From Stomoxys calcitrans (taxonomy: Eukaryota; Arthropoda; Insecta; Diptera; Muscidae): a DNA stretch of 64,000 nt. Shown piece by piece: positions 20,611 to 34,100 of the stretch (positions within the stretch are counted from its first letter, which is position 1; each line of letters starts with the position of its first letter). The position numbers and the translations under genes were made by a program. The notes beneath the pieces were generated by a model. That model saw nothing but the letters and a program-made list of their open reading frames with translations, was not told the origin of the DNA and searched no databases. The stretch is from NCBI RefSeq assembly GCF_963082655.1, contig NC_081553.1, forward strand, positions 48,038,541 through 48,102,540, written 5' to 3'.

Positions 20611-23600
20611 ATTATTAATGGATTTTCAATGATATTTCGAATTTTTGGATGGAGTCACGAATTAAGGCCCATTTCCCTCTAGGACGCATAGTTAAGGAGA
20701 TACAGCCATTTTAAGTTTTCCAAGTGAAACTTCGATTTTTAATGGATTTTCAATGAAATTTCGAATTTTTGAATGGAGTCACGTATTAAAGCCCATTTCC
20801 CTCTTGGACGCTTAGTTAAGGAGATACAGCAATTTTAAGTTTTCCAAGTGAAACTTCGATTTTTAATGGATTTTCAATGAAATTTCGAATTTTTGGATGG
20901 AGTCACGAATTAAGGCCCATTTCTCTCTAGGACGCATAGTTAAGGAGATACAGCCATTTTAAGTTTTCCAAGTGAAACTTCGATTTTTAATGGATTTTCA
21001 ATGAAATTTCGAATTTTTGAATGGAGTCACGTATTAAAGCCCATTTCCCTCTTGGACGCTTAGTTAAGGAGATACAGCAATTTTAAGTTTTCCAAGTGAA
21101 ACTTCGATTTTTAATGGATTGTCAATGTAATTTCGAATTTTTGGATGGAGTCACGAATTAAGGCCCATTTCCCTCTAGGACGCATAGTTAAGGAGATACA
21201 GCCATTTTAAGTTTTCCAAGTGAAGCTTCGATTTTTAATGGATATTCAATGAAATTTCGAATTTTTGGATGGAGTCACGAATTAAGGCCCATTTCTCTCT
21301 AGGACGCATAGTTAAGGTGATACAGCCATTTTAAGTTTTCCAAGTGAAACTTCGATTTTTAATGGATTGTCAATGTAATTTCGAATTTTTGGATGGAGTC
21401 ACGAATTAAGGCCCATTTCCCTCTAGGACGCATAGTTAAGGAGATACAGCAATTTTAAGTTTTCCAAGTGAAACTTCGATTTTTAATGGATTGTCAATGT
21501 AATTTCGAATTTTTGGATGGAGTCACGAATTAAGGCCCATTTCCCTCTAGGACGCATAGTTAAGGAGATACAGCCATTTTAAGTTTTCCAAGTGAAGCTT
21601 CGATTTTTAATGGATATTCAATGAAATTTCGAATTTTTGGATGGAGTCACGAATTAAGGCCCATTTCTCTCTAGGACGCATAGTTAAGGTGATACAGCCA
21701 TTTTAAGTTTTCCAAGTGAAGCTTCGATTTTTAATGGATATTCAATGAAATTTCGAATTTTTGGATGGAGTCACGAATTAAGGCCCATTTCTCTCTAGGA
21801 CGCATAGTTAAGGAGATACAGCCATTTTAAGTTTTCCAAGTGAAACTTCGATTTTTAATGGATTGTCAATGTAATTTCGAATTTTTGGATGGAGTCACGA
21901 ATTAAGGCCCATTTCCCTCTAGGACGCATAGTTAAGGAGATACAGCCATTTTAAGTTTTCCAAGTGAAGCTTCGATTTTTAATGGATATTCAATGAAATT
22001 TCGAATTTTTGGATGGAGTCACGAATTAAGGCCCATTTCCCTCTAGGACGCATAGTTAAGGAGATACAGCCATTTTAAGTTTTCCAAGTGAAACTTCGAT
22101 TATTAATGGATTTTCAATGAAATTTCGAATTTTTGGATGGAGTCACGAATTAAGGCTCATTTCTCTCTAGGACGCATAGTTAAGGTGATACAGCCATTTT
22201 AAGTTTTCCAAGTGAAACTTCGATTATTAATGGATTTTCATTGATATTTTAAATTTTTGGATGGAGTCACGAATTAAGGCCCATTTCCCTCTAGGACGCA
22301 TAGTTAAGGAGATACAGCCATTTTAAGTTTTCCAAGTGAAACTTCGATTATTAATGGATTTTCAATGAAATTTCGAATTTTTGGATGGAGTCACGAATTA
22401 AGGCTCATTTTCCTCTAGGACGCATAGTTAAGGAGATACAGCCATTTTAAGTTTTCCAAGTGAAACTTCGATTTTTAATGGATTTTCAATACAATTTCGA
22501 ATTTTTGGATGGAGTCACGAATTAAGGCCCATTTCCCTCTAGGACGCATAGTTAAGGAGATACAGCCATTTTAAGTTTTCCAAGTGAAACTTCTATTTTT
22601 AATGGATTTTCAATGATATTTCGAATTTTTGGATGGAGTCACGAATTAAGGCCCATTTCCCTCTAGAACGCATAGTTAAGGAGATACAGCCATTTTAAGT
22701 TTTCCAAGTGAAACTTCGATTATTAATGGATTTTCAATGAAATTTCGAATTTTTGGATGAAGTCACGAATTAAGGCCCATTTCCCTCTAGGACGCTTAGT
22801 TAAGGAGATACAGCCATTTTAAGTTTTCCAAGTGAAACTTCGATTTTTAATGGATTTTCAATGAAATTTCGAATTTTTGGATGGAGTCACGAATTAAGGC
22901 CCATTTCCCTCTAGGACGCTTAGTTAAGGAGATACAGCAATTTTAAGTTTTCCAAAAGAAACTTCGATTTTTAATGGATTTTCAATGATATTTCGAATTT
23001 TTGGATGAAGTCACGAATTAAGGCCCATTTCCCTCTAGAACGCATAGTTAAGGAGATACAGCCATTTTAAGTTTTCCAAGTGAAACTTCGATTTTTAATG
23101 GATTTTCAATGAAATTTCGAATTTTTGTATGGAGTCACGAATTAAGGCCCATTTCTCTCGAGGACGCATAGTTAAGGAGATACAGCCATTTTAAGTTTTC
23201 CAAGTGAAACTTCGATTTTTAATGGATTTTGAATGTAATTTCGAATTTTTGGATGGAGTCACGAATTAAGGCCCATTTCCCTCTAGGACGCATAGTTAAG
23301 GAGATACAGCCATTTTAAATTTTCCAAGTGAAACTTCGATTTTTAATGGATTTTCATTGATATTTTAAATTTTTGGATGGAGTCACGAATTAAGGCCCAT
23401 TTCCCTCTAGGACGCTTAGTTAAGGAGATACAGCAATTTTAAGTTTTCCAAGTGAAACTTCGATTTTTAATGGATTTTCAATGAAATTTCGAATTTTTGG
23501 ATGGAGTCACGAATTAAGGCCCATTTCCCTCTAGGACGCATAGTTAAGGAGATACAGCCATTTTAAGTTTTCCAAGTGAAACTTCGATTTTCATGGATTG

Positions 23601-26600
23601 TCAATGAAATTTCGAATTTTTGGATGGAGTCACGAATTAAGGCCCATTTCCCTCTAGGACGCATAGTTAAGGAGATACAGCCATTTTAAGTTTTCCAAGT
23701 GAAACTTCGATTTTTAATGGATTTTCAATACAATTTCGAATTTTTGGATGGAGTCACGAATTAAGGCCCATTTCCCTCTAGGACGCATAGTTAAGGAGAT
23801 ACAGCCATTTTAAATTTTCCAAGTGAAACTTCGATTTTTAATGGATTTTCAATGAAATTTCGAATTTTTGGATGGAGTCACGAATTAAGGCCCATTTCCC
23901 TCTAGGACGCATAGTTAAGAAGATACAGCCATTTTAAGTTTTCCAAGTGAAACTTCGATTTTTAATGAATTTTCAATGAAATTTCGAATTTTTGGATGGA
24001 GTCACGAATTAAGGCCCGTTTCCCTCTAGGACGCATAGTTAAGGAGATACAGCCATTTTAAGTTTTCCAAGTGAAACTTCGATTATTAATGGATTTTCAT
24101 TGATATTTTAAATTTTTGGATGGAGTCACGAATTAAGGCCCATTTTCCTCTAGGACGCTTAGTTAAGGAGATACAGCAATTTTAAGTTTTCCAAGTGAAA
24201 CTTCGATTATTAATGGATTTTCAATGAAATTTCGAATTTTTGGATGGAGTCACGAATTAAGGCCCATTTCCCTCTAGGACGCATAGTTAAGGAGATACAG
24301 CCATTTTAAGTTTTCCAAGTGAAACTTCGATTATTAATAGATTTTCAATGAAATTTCGAATTTTTGGATGGAGTCACGAATTAAGGCCCATTTCCCTCTA
24401 GGACGCATAGTTAAGGAGATACAGCCATTTTAAGTTTTCCAAGTGAAACTTCGATTTTTAATGGATTTTCAATACAATTTCGAATTTTTGGATGGAGTCA
24501 CGAATTAAGGCCCATTTCCCTCTAGGACGCATAGTTAAGGAGATACAGCCATTTTAAATTTTCCAAGTGAAACTTCGATTTTTAATGGATTTTCAATGAA
24601 ATTTCGAATTTTTGGATGGAGTCACGAATTAAGGCCCATTTCCCTCTAGAACGCATAGTTAAGGAGATACAGCCATTTTAAGTTTTCCCAGTGAAACTTC
24701 GATTATTAATGGGTTTTCATTGATATTTTAAATTTTTGGATGGAGTCACGAATTAAGGCCCATTTCCCTCTAGGACGCTTAGTTAAGGAGATACAGCAAT
24801 TTTAAGTTTTCCAAGTGAAACTTCGATTTTTAATGGATTTTCAATTTTTGGATGGAGTCACGAATTAAGGCCCATTTCCCTCTAGGACGCTTAGTTAACG
24901 AGATACAGCAATTTTAAGTTTTCCAAGTGAAACTTCGATTTTTAATGGATTTTCAATGAAATTTCGAATTTTTGGATGGAGTCACGAATTAAGGCCCATT
25001 TCCCTCTAGGACGCTTAGTTAAGGAGATACAGCAATTTTAAGTTTTCGAAGTGAAACTTCGATTTTTAATGGATTTTCAATGATATTTCGAATTTTTGGA
25101 TGGAGTCACGAATTAAGGCCCATTTCCCTCTAGGACGCATAGTTAAGGAGATACAGCCATTTTAAGTTTTCCAAGTGAAACTTCGATTTTTAATGGATTT
25201 TCAATGAAATTTCGAATTTTTGAATGGAGTCACGTATTAAGGCCCATTTCCCTCTTGGACGCTTAGTTAAGGAGATACAGCAATTTTAAGTTTTCCAAGT
25301 GAAACTTCGATTTTTAATGGATTTTCAATGAAATTTCGAATTTTTGGATGGAGTCACGAATTAAGGCCCATTTCTCTCTAGGACGCATAGTTAAGGAGAT
25401 GCAGCCATTTTAAGTTTTCCAAGTGAAACTTCGATTTTTAATGGATTTTCAATGAAATTTCGAATTTTTGGATGGAGTCACGAATTAAGGCCCATTTCTC
25501 TCTAGGACGCATAGTTAAGGTGATACAGCCATTTTAAGTTTTCCAAGTGAAACTTCGATTTTTAATGGATTGTCAATGTAATTTCGAATTTTTGGATGGA
25601 GTCACGAATTAAGGCCCATTTCCCTCTAGGACGCATAGTTAAGGAGATACAGCCATTTTAAGTTTTCCAAGTGAAGCTTCGATTTTTAATGGATATTCAA
25701 TGAAATTTCGAATTTTTGGATGGAGTCACGAATTAAGGCCCATTTCTCTCTAGGACGCATAGTTAAGGTGATACAGCCATTTTAAGTTTTCCAAGTGAAA
25801 CTTCGATTTTTAATGGATTTTCAATGAAATTTCGAATTTTTGGATGGAGTCACGAATTAAGGCCCATTTCCCTCTAGGACGCATAGTTAAGGAGATACAG
25901 CCATTTTAAGTTTTCCAAGTGAAACTTCGATTATTAATGGATTTTCAAAGAAATTTCGAATTTTTGGATGGAGTCACGAATTAAGGCCCATTTCCCTCTA
26001 GGACGCTTAGTTAAGGAGATACAGCCATTTTAAGTTTTCCAAGTGAAACTTCGATTTTTAATGGATTTTCAATGAAATTTCGAATTTTTGGATGGAGTCA
26101 CGAATTAAGGCCCATTTCCCTCTAGGACGCTTAGTTAAGGAGATACAGCAATTTTAAGTTTTCCAAAAGAAACTTCGATTTTTAATGGATTTTCAATGAT
26201 ATTTCGAATTTTTGGATGAAGTCACGAATTAAGGCCCATTTCCCTCTAGAACGCATAGTTAAGGAGATACAGCCATTTTAAGTTTTCCAAGTGAAGCTTC
26301 GATTTTTAATGGATATTCAATGAAATTTCGAATTTTTGGATGGAGTCACGAATTAAGGCCCATTTCCCTCTAGGACGCATAGTTAAGGAGATACAGCCAT
26401 TTTAAGTTTTCCAAGTGAAGCTTCGATTTTTAATGGATATTCAATGAAATTTCGAATTTTTGGATGGAGTCACGAATTAAGGCCCATTTCTCTCTAGGAC
26501 GCATAGTTAAGGTGATACAGCCATTTTAAGTTTTCCAAGTGAAACTTCGATTTTTAATGGATTTTCAATGAAATTTCGAATTTTTGGATGGAGTCACGAA

Positions 26601-28139
26601 TTAAGGCTCATTTCTCTCTAGGACGCATAGTTAAGGTGATACAGCCATTTTAAGTTTTCCAAGTGAAACTTCGATTATTAATGGATTTTCATTGATATTT
26701 TAAATTTTTGGATGGAGTCACGAATTAAGGCCCATTTCCCTCTAGGACGCATAGTTAAGGAGATACAGCCATTTTAAGTTTTCCAAGTGAAACTTCGATT
26801 ATTAATGGATTTTCAATGAAATTTCGAATTTTTGGATGAAGTCACGAATTAAGGCCCATTTCCCTCTAGGACGCTTAGTTAAGGAGATACAGCCATTTTA
26901 AGTTTTCCAAGTGAAACTTCGATTTTTAATGGATTTTCAATGAAATTTCGAATTTTTGGATGGAGTCACGAATTAAGGCCCATTTCCCTCTAGGACGCTT
27001 AGTTAAGGAGATACAGCAATTTTAAGTTTTCCAAAAGAAACTTCGATTTTTAATGGATTTTCAATGATATTTCGAATTTTTGGATGAAGTCACGAATTAA
27101 GGCCCATTTCCCTCTAGAACGCATAGTTAAGGAGATACAGCCATTTTAAGTTTTCCAAGTGAAACTTCGATTTTTAATGGATTTTGAATGTAATTTCGAA
27201 TTTTTGGATGGAGTCACGAATTAAGGCCCATTTCCCTCTAGGACGCATAGTTAAGGAGATACAGCCATTTTAAATTTTCCAAGTGAAACTTCGATTTTTA
27301 ATGGATTTTCATTGATATTTTAAATTTTTGGATGGAGTCACGAATTAAGGCCCATTTCCCTCTAGGACGCTTAGTTAAGGAGATACAGCAATTTTAAGTT
27401 TTCCAAGTGAAACTTCGATTTTTAATGGATTTTCAATGAAATTTCGAATTTTTGGATGGAGTCACGAATTAAGGCCCATTTCCCTCTAGAACGCATAGTT
27501 AAGGAGATACAGCCATTTTAAGTTTTCCAAGTGAAACTTCGATTATTAATGGATTTTCAATGAAATTTCGAATTTTTGGATGAAGTCACGAATTAAGGCC
27601 CATTTCCCTCTAGGACGCTTAGTTAAGGAGATACAGCCATTTTAAGTTTTCCAAGTGAAACTTCGATTTTTAATGGATTTTCAATGAAATTTCGAATTTT
27701 TGGATGGAGTCACGAATTAAGGCCCATTTCCCTCTAGGACGCTTAGTTAAGGAGATACAGCAATTTTAAGTTTTCCAAAAGAAACTTCGATTTTTAATGG
27801 ATTTTGAATGTAATTTCGAATTTTTGGATGGAGTCAAGAATTAAGGCCCATTTCCCTCTAGGACGCATAGTTAAGGAGATCCAGCCATTTTAAATTTTCC
27901 AAGTGAAACTTCGATTTTTAATGGATTTTCATTGATATTTTAAATTTTTGGATGGAGTCACGAATTAAGGCCCATTTCCCTCTAGGACGCTTAGTTAAGG
28001 AGATACAGCAATTTTAAGTTTTCCAAGTGAAACTTCGATTTTTAATGGATTTTCAATGAAATTTCGAATTTTTGGATGGAGTCACGAATTAAGGCCCATT
28101 TCCCTCTAGGACGCATAGTTAAGGAGATACAGCCATTTT

Positions 28140-31100
28140 AAGTTTTCCAAGTGAAACTTCGATTTTCATGGATTGTCAATGAAATTTCGAATTTTTGGAT
28201 GGAGTCACGAATTAAGGCCCATTTCCCTCTAGGACGCTTAGTCATAAGTCTTCCAAGTGAAACTTCGATTTTTAATGGATTTTCAATGAAATTTCGAATT
28301 TTTGGATGGAGTCACGAATTAAGGCCCATTTCCCTCTAGGACGCATAGTTAAGGAGATACAGCCATTTTAAGTTTTCCAAGTGAAACTTCGATTTTTAAT
28401 GGATTTTCAATGAAATTTCGAATTTTTGGATGGAGTCACGAATTAAGGCCCATTTCCCTCTAGGACGCATAGTTAAGGAGATACAGCCATTTTAAGTTTT
28501 CCAAGTGAAACTTCGATTTTTAATGGATTTTCAATGAAATTTCGAATTTTTGGATGGAGTCACGAATTAAGGCCCATTTCCCTCTAGGACGCATAGTTAA
28601 GGAGATACAGCCATTTTAAGTTTTCCAAACTTCGATTTTTAATGGATTTTCAATGAAATTTCGAATTTTTGGATGGTGTCACGAATTAAGGCCCATTTTC
28701 CTCTAGGACGCTTAGTTATAAGTTTTCCAAGTGAAACTTCGATTTTTAATGGATTTTCAATGAAATTTCGAATTTTTGGATGGAGTCACGAATTAAGGCC
28801 CATTTCCCTCTAGGACGCTTAGTTAAGGAGATACAGCCATTTTAAGTTTTCCAAGTGAAATTTCGATTTTTAATGGACTTACGATGAAATTTCGAATTTT
28901 TGGATGGAGTCACGAATTAAGGCCCATTTCCCTCTAGGACGCATAGTTAAGGAGATACAGCCATTTTAAGTTTTCCAAGTGAAACTTCGATTTTTAATGG
29001 ACTTACGATGAAATTTCGAGTTTTTGGATGGAGTTACGAATTAAGGCCCATTTCCCTCTAGGACGCATAGTTAAGGAGATACAGCCATTTTAAGTTTTCC
29101 AAGTGAAACTTCGATTTTTAATGGACTTACGATGAAATTTCGAGTTTTTGGATGGAGTTACGAATTAAGGCCCATTTCCCTCTAGGACGCATAGTTAAGG
29201 AGATACAGCCATTTCAAGTTTTCCAAACTTCGATTTTTAATGGATTTTCGATGAAATTCCGAAATTTTGGATGGAGTCACGAATTAAGGCCCATTTCCCT
29301 CTAGGACGCATAGTTAAGGAGATACAGCCATTTTAAGTTTTCCAAGTGAAACTTCGATTTTTAATGGATTTACGATGAAATTTCGAGTTTTTGGATGGAG
29401 TTACGAATTAAGGCCCATTTCCCTCTAGGACGCATAGTTAAGGAGATACAGCCATTTTAAGTTTTCCAAGTGAAATTTTGATTTTTAATGGATTTTCAAT
29501 GAAATTTCGAATTTTTGGATGGGGTCACGAATTAAGGCCCATTTACCTCTAGGACGCTTAGTTAAGGAGATACAGCCATTTTAAGTTTTCCAAGTGAAAT
29601 TTCGATTTTTAGTAGACTTACGATGAAATTTCGAATTTTTGGATGGAGTCACGAATTAAAGCCCATTTCCCACTAGGACGCTTAGTTAAGGAGATACAGC
29701 CTTTTTAAGTTTTCCAAGTGAAATTTCTATTTTTAATGGACTTACGATGAAATTTCGAGTTTTTGGATGGAGTTACGAATTAAGGCCCATTTCCCTCTAG
29801 GACGCATAGTTAAGGAGATACAGCCATTTTAAGTTTTCCAAGTGAAACTTCGATTTTTAATGGATTTTCAATGAAATTTCGAATTTTTGGATGGAGTCAC
29901 GAATTAAGGCCCATTTCCCTCTAGGACGCATAGTTAAGGAGATACAGCCATTTTAAGTTTTCCAAGTGAAACTTCGATTTTTAATGGATTTTCAATGAAA
30001 TTGCGAATTTTTGGATGGAGTCACGAATTAAGGTCCATTTCCCTCTTGGACGCTTAGTTATAAGTTTTCCAAGTGAAACTTCGATTTTTAATGGATTTTC
30101 AATGAAATTTCGAATTTTTGGATGGAGTCACGAATTAAGGCCCATTTCCCTCTAGGACGCTTAGTTAAGGAGATACAGCCATTTTAAGTTTTCCAAGTGA
30201 AGCTTCGATTTTTAATGGATATTCAATGAAATTTCGAATTTTTGGATGGAGTCACGAATTAAGGCCCATTTCTCTCTAGGACGCATAGTTAAGGAGATAC
30301 AGCCATTTTAAGTTTTCCAAGTGAAACTTCGATTATTAATGGATTTTCATTGATATTTTAAATTTTTGGATGGAATCACGAATTAAGGCCCATTTCCCCC
30401 TAGGACGCTTAGTTAAGGAGATACAGCCATTTTAAGTTTTCCAAGTGAAACTTCGATTTTTAATGGACTTACGATGAAATTTCGAGTTTTTGGATGGAGT
30501 TACGAATTAAGGCCCATTTCCCTCTAGGACGCATAGTTAAGGAGATACAGCCATTTTAAGTTTTCCAAGTGAAATTTTGATTTTTAATGGATTTTCGATG
30601 AAATTTCGAATTTTTAGATGGGGTCACGAATTAAGGCCCATTTACCTCTAGGACGCTTAGTTAAGGAGATACAGCCATTTTAAGTTTTCCAAGTGAAATT
30701 TCGATTTTTAGTAGACTTACGATGAAATTTCGAATTTTTGGATGGAGTCACGAATTAAGGCCCATTTCCCACTAGGACGCTTAGTTAAGGAGATACAGCC
30801 TTTTTAAGTTTTCCAAGTGAATTTTCTATTTTTAATGGACTTACGATGAAATTTCGAATTTTTGGATGGAGTTACGAATTAAGGCCCATTTCCCTCTAGG
30901 ACGCATAGTTAAGGAGATACAGCCATTTTAAGTTTTCCAAGTGAAACTTCGATTTTTAATGGATTTTCAATGAAATTTCGAATTTTTGGATGGAGTCACG
31001 AATTAAGGCCCATTTCCCTCTAGGACGCTTAGTTAAGGAGATACAGCCATTTTAAGTTTTCCAAGTGAAACTTCGATTTTTAATGGATTTTCAATGAAAT

Positions 31101-34100
31101 TTCGAATTTTTGGATGGAGTCACGAATTAAGGTCCATTTCCCTCTTGGACGCTTAGTTATAAGTTTTCCAAGTGAAATTTTGATTTTTAATGGACTTACG
31201 ATGAAATTTCGAATTTTTAGATGGAGTCACGAATTAAGGCCCATTTCCCTCTAGGACGCTTAGTTAAGGAGATACAGCCATTTTAAGTTTTCCAAGTGAA
31301 ACTTCGATTTTTAATGGATTTTCAATGAAATTTCGAATTTTTGAATGGAGTCACGAATTAAGGCCCATTTCCCTCTAGGACGCTTAGTTAAGGAGATACA
31401 GCCATTTTAAGTTTTCCAAATGAAATTTCGATTTTTAATGGACTTATGATGAAATTTCGAATTTTTGGATGGAGTCACGAATTAAGGCCCATTTCCCTCT
31501 AGGACGCATAGTTAAGGAGATACAGCCATTTTAAGTTTTCCAAGTGAAACTTCGATTTTTAATGGATTTTCAATACAATTTCGAATTTTTGGATGGAGTC
31601 ACGAATTAAGGCCCATTTCCCTCTAGGACGCATAGTTAAGGAGATACAGCCATTTTAAGTTTTCCAAGTGAAACTTCGATTTTTAATGGATTTTCAATGA
31701 AATTTTGAATTTTTGGATGGAGTCACGAATTAAGGCCCATTTCCCTCTAGGACGCTTAGTTAAGGAGATACAACCATTTTAAGTTTTCCAAGTGAAACTT
31801 CGATTTTTAATGGATTTTCAATGAAATTTCGAATTTTTGGATGGAGTCACGAATTAAGGCCCATTTCCCTCTAGGACGCATAGTTAAGGAGATACAGCCA
31901 TTTTAAGTTTTCCAAGTAAAACTTAGATTTTTAATGGATTTTCAATGAAATTTCGAATTTTTGGATGGAGTCACGAATTAAGGCCCATTTCCCTCTAGGA
32001 CGCTTAGTTAAGGAGATACAACCATTTTAAGTTATCCAAGTGAAATTTTGATTTTTAATGGATTTTCAATGATATTTCGAATTTTTGGATGGAGTCACGA
32101 ATTAAGGCCCATTTCCCTCTAGGACGCACAGTTAAGGAGATACAGCCATTTTAAGTTTTCCAAGTGAAACTTCGATTTTTAATGGATTTTCAATGATATT
32201 TCGAATTTTTGGATGGAGTCACGAATTAAGGCCCATTTCCCTCTAGGACGCACAGTTAAGGAGATACAGCCATTTTAAGTTTTCCTAGTGAATCTTCGAT
32301 TATTAATGGATTTTCATTGATATTTTAAATTTTTGGATGGAGTCACGAATTAAGGCCCATTTCCCTCTAGGACGCTTAGTTAAGGAGAGACAGCCATTTT
32401 AAGTTTTCCAAGTGAAATTTCGATTTTTAATGGATTTTCAATGAAATTTCGAATTTTTGGATGGAGTCACGAATTAAGGCCCATTTCCCTCTAGGACGCA
32501 TAGTTAAGGAGATACAGCCATTTTAAGTTTTCCAAGTGAAACTTCGATTTTTAATGGATTTTCAATGAAATTTCGAATTTTTGGATGGAGTCACGAATTA
32601 AGGCCCATTTCCCTCTAGGACGCATAGTTAAGGAGATACAGCCATTTTAAGTTTTCCAAGTGAAACTTCGATTTTTAATGGATTGTCAATGTAATTTCGA
32701 ATTTTTGGATGGAGTCACGAATTAAGGCCCATTTCCCTCTAGGACGCTTAGTCATAAGTCTTCCAAGTGAAACTTCGATTTTTAATGGATTTTCAATGAA
32801 ATTTCGAATTTTTGGATGGAGTCACGAATTAAGGCCTATTTCCCTCTAGGACGCATAGTTAAGGAGATACAGCCATTTTAAGTTTTCCAAGTGAAACTTC
32901 GATTTTTAATGGATTTTCAATGAAATTTCGAATTTTTGGATGGAGTCACGAATTAAGGCCCATTTCCCTCTAGGACGCATAGTTAAGGAGATACAGCCAT
33001 TTTAAGTTTTCCAAGTGAAACTTCGATTTTTAATGGATTTTCAATGAAATTTCGAATTTTTGGATGGAGTCACGAATTAAGGCCCATTTCCCTCTAGGAC
33101 GCATAGTTAAGGAGATACAGCCATTTTAAGTTTTCCAAACTTCGATTTTTAATGGATTTTCAATGAAATTTCGAATTTTTGGATGGTGTCACGAATTAAG
33201 GCCCATTTTCCTCTAGGACGCTTAGTTATAAGTTTTCCAAGTGAAACTTCGATTTTTAATGGATTTTCAATGAAATTTCGAATTTTTGGATGAAGTCACG
33301 AATTAAGGCCCATTTCCCTCTAGGACGCTTAGTTAAGGAGATACAGCCATTTTAAGTTTTCCAAGTGAAATTTCGATTTTTAATGGACTTACGATGAAAT
33401 TTCGAATTTTTGGATGGAGTCACGAATTAAGGCCCATTTCCCTCTAGGACGCATAGTTAAGGAGATACAGCCATTTTAAGTTTTCCAAGTGAAACTTCGA
33501 TTTTTAATGGACTTACGATGAAATTTCGAGTTTTTGGATGGAGTTACGAATTAAGGCCCATTTCCCTCTAGGACGCATAGTTAAGGAGATACAGCCATTT
33601 TAAGTTTTCCAAGTGAAACTTCGATTTTTAATGGACTTACGATGAAATTTCGAGTTTTTGGATGGAGTTACGAATTAAGGCCCATTTCCCTCTAGGACGC
33701 ATAGTTAAGGAGATACAGCCATTTTAAGTTTTCCAAGTGAAACTTCGATTTTTAATGGATTTTCGATGAAATTCCGAAATTTTGGATGGAGTCACGAATT
33801 AAGGCCCATTTCCCTCTAGGACGCATAGTTAAGGAGATACAGCCATTTTAAGTTTTCCAAGTGAAACTTCGATTTTTAATGGATTTACGATGAAATTTCG
33901 AGTTTTTGGATGGAGTTACGAATTAAGGCCCATTTCCCTCTAGGACGCATAGTTAAGGAGATACAGCCATTTTAAGTTTTCCAAGTGAAATTTTGATTTT
34001 TAATGGATTTTCAATGAAATTTCGAATTTTTGGATGGGGTCACGAATTAAGGCCCATTTACCTCTAGGACGCTTAGTTAAGGAGATACAGCCATTTTAAG

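Noticed and set aside
28151..28339. Open frame of 62 codons within the satellite
   Set aside because: It is translation through one and a half monomers made possible by a shortened unit. No other part of the array keeps the frame open.
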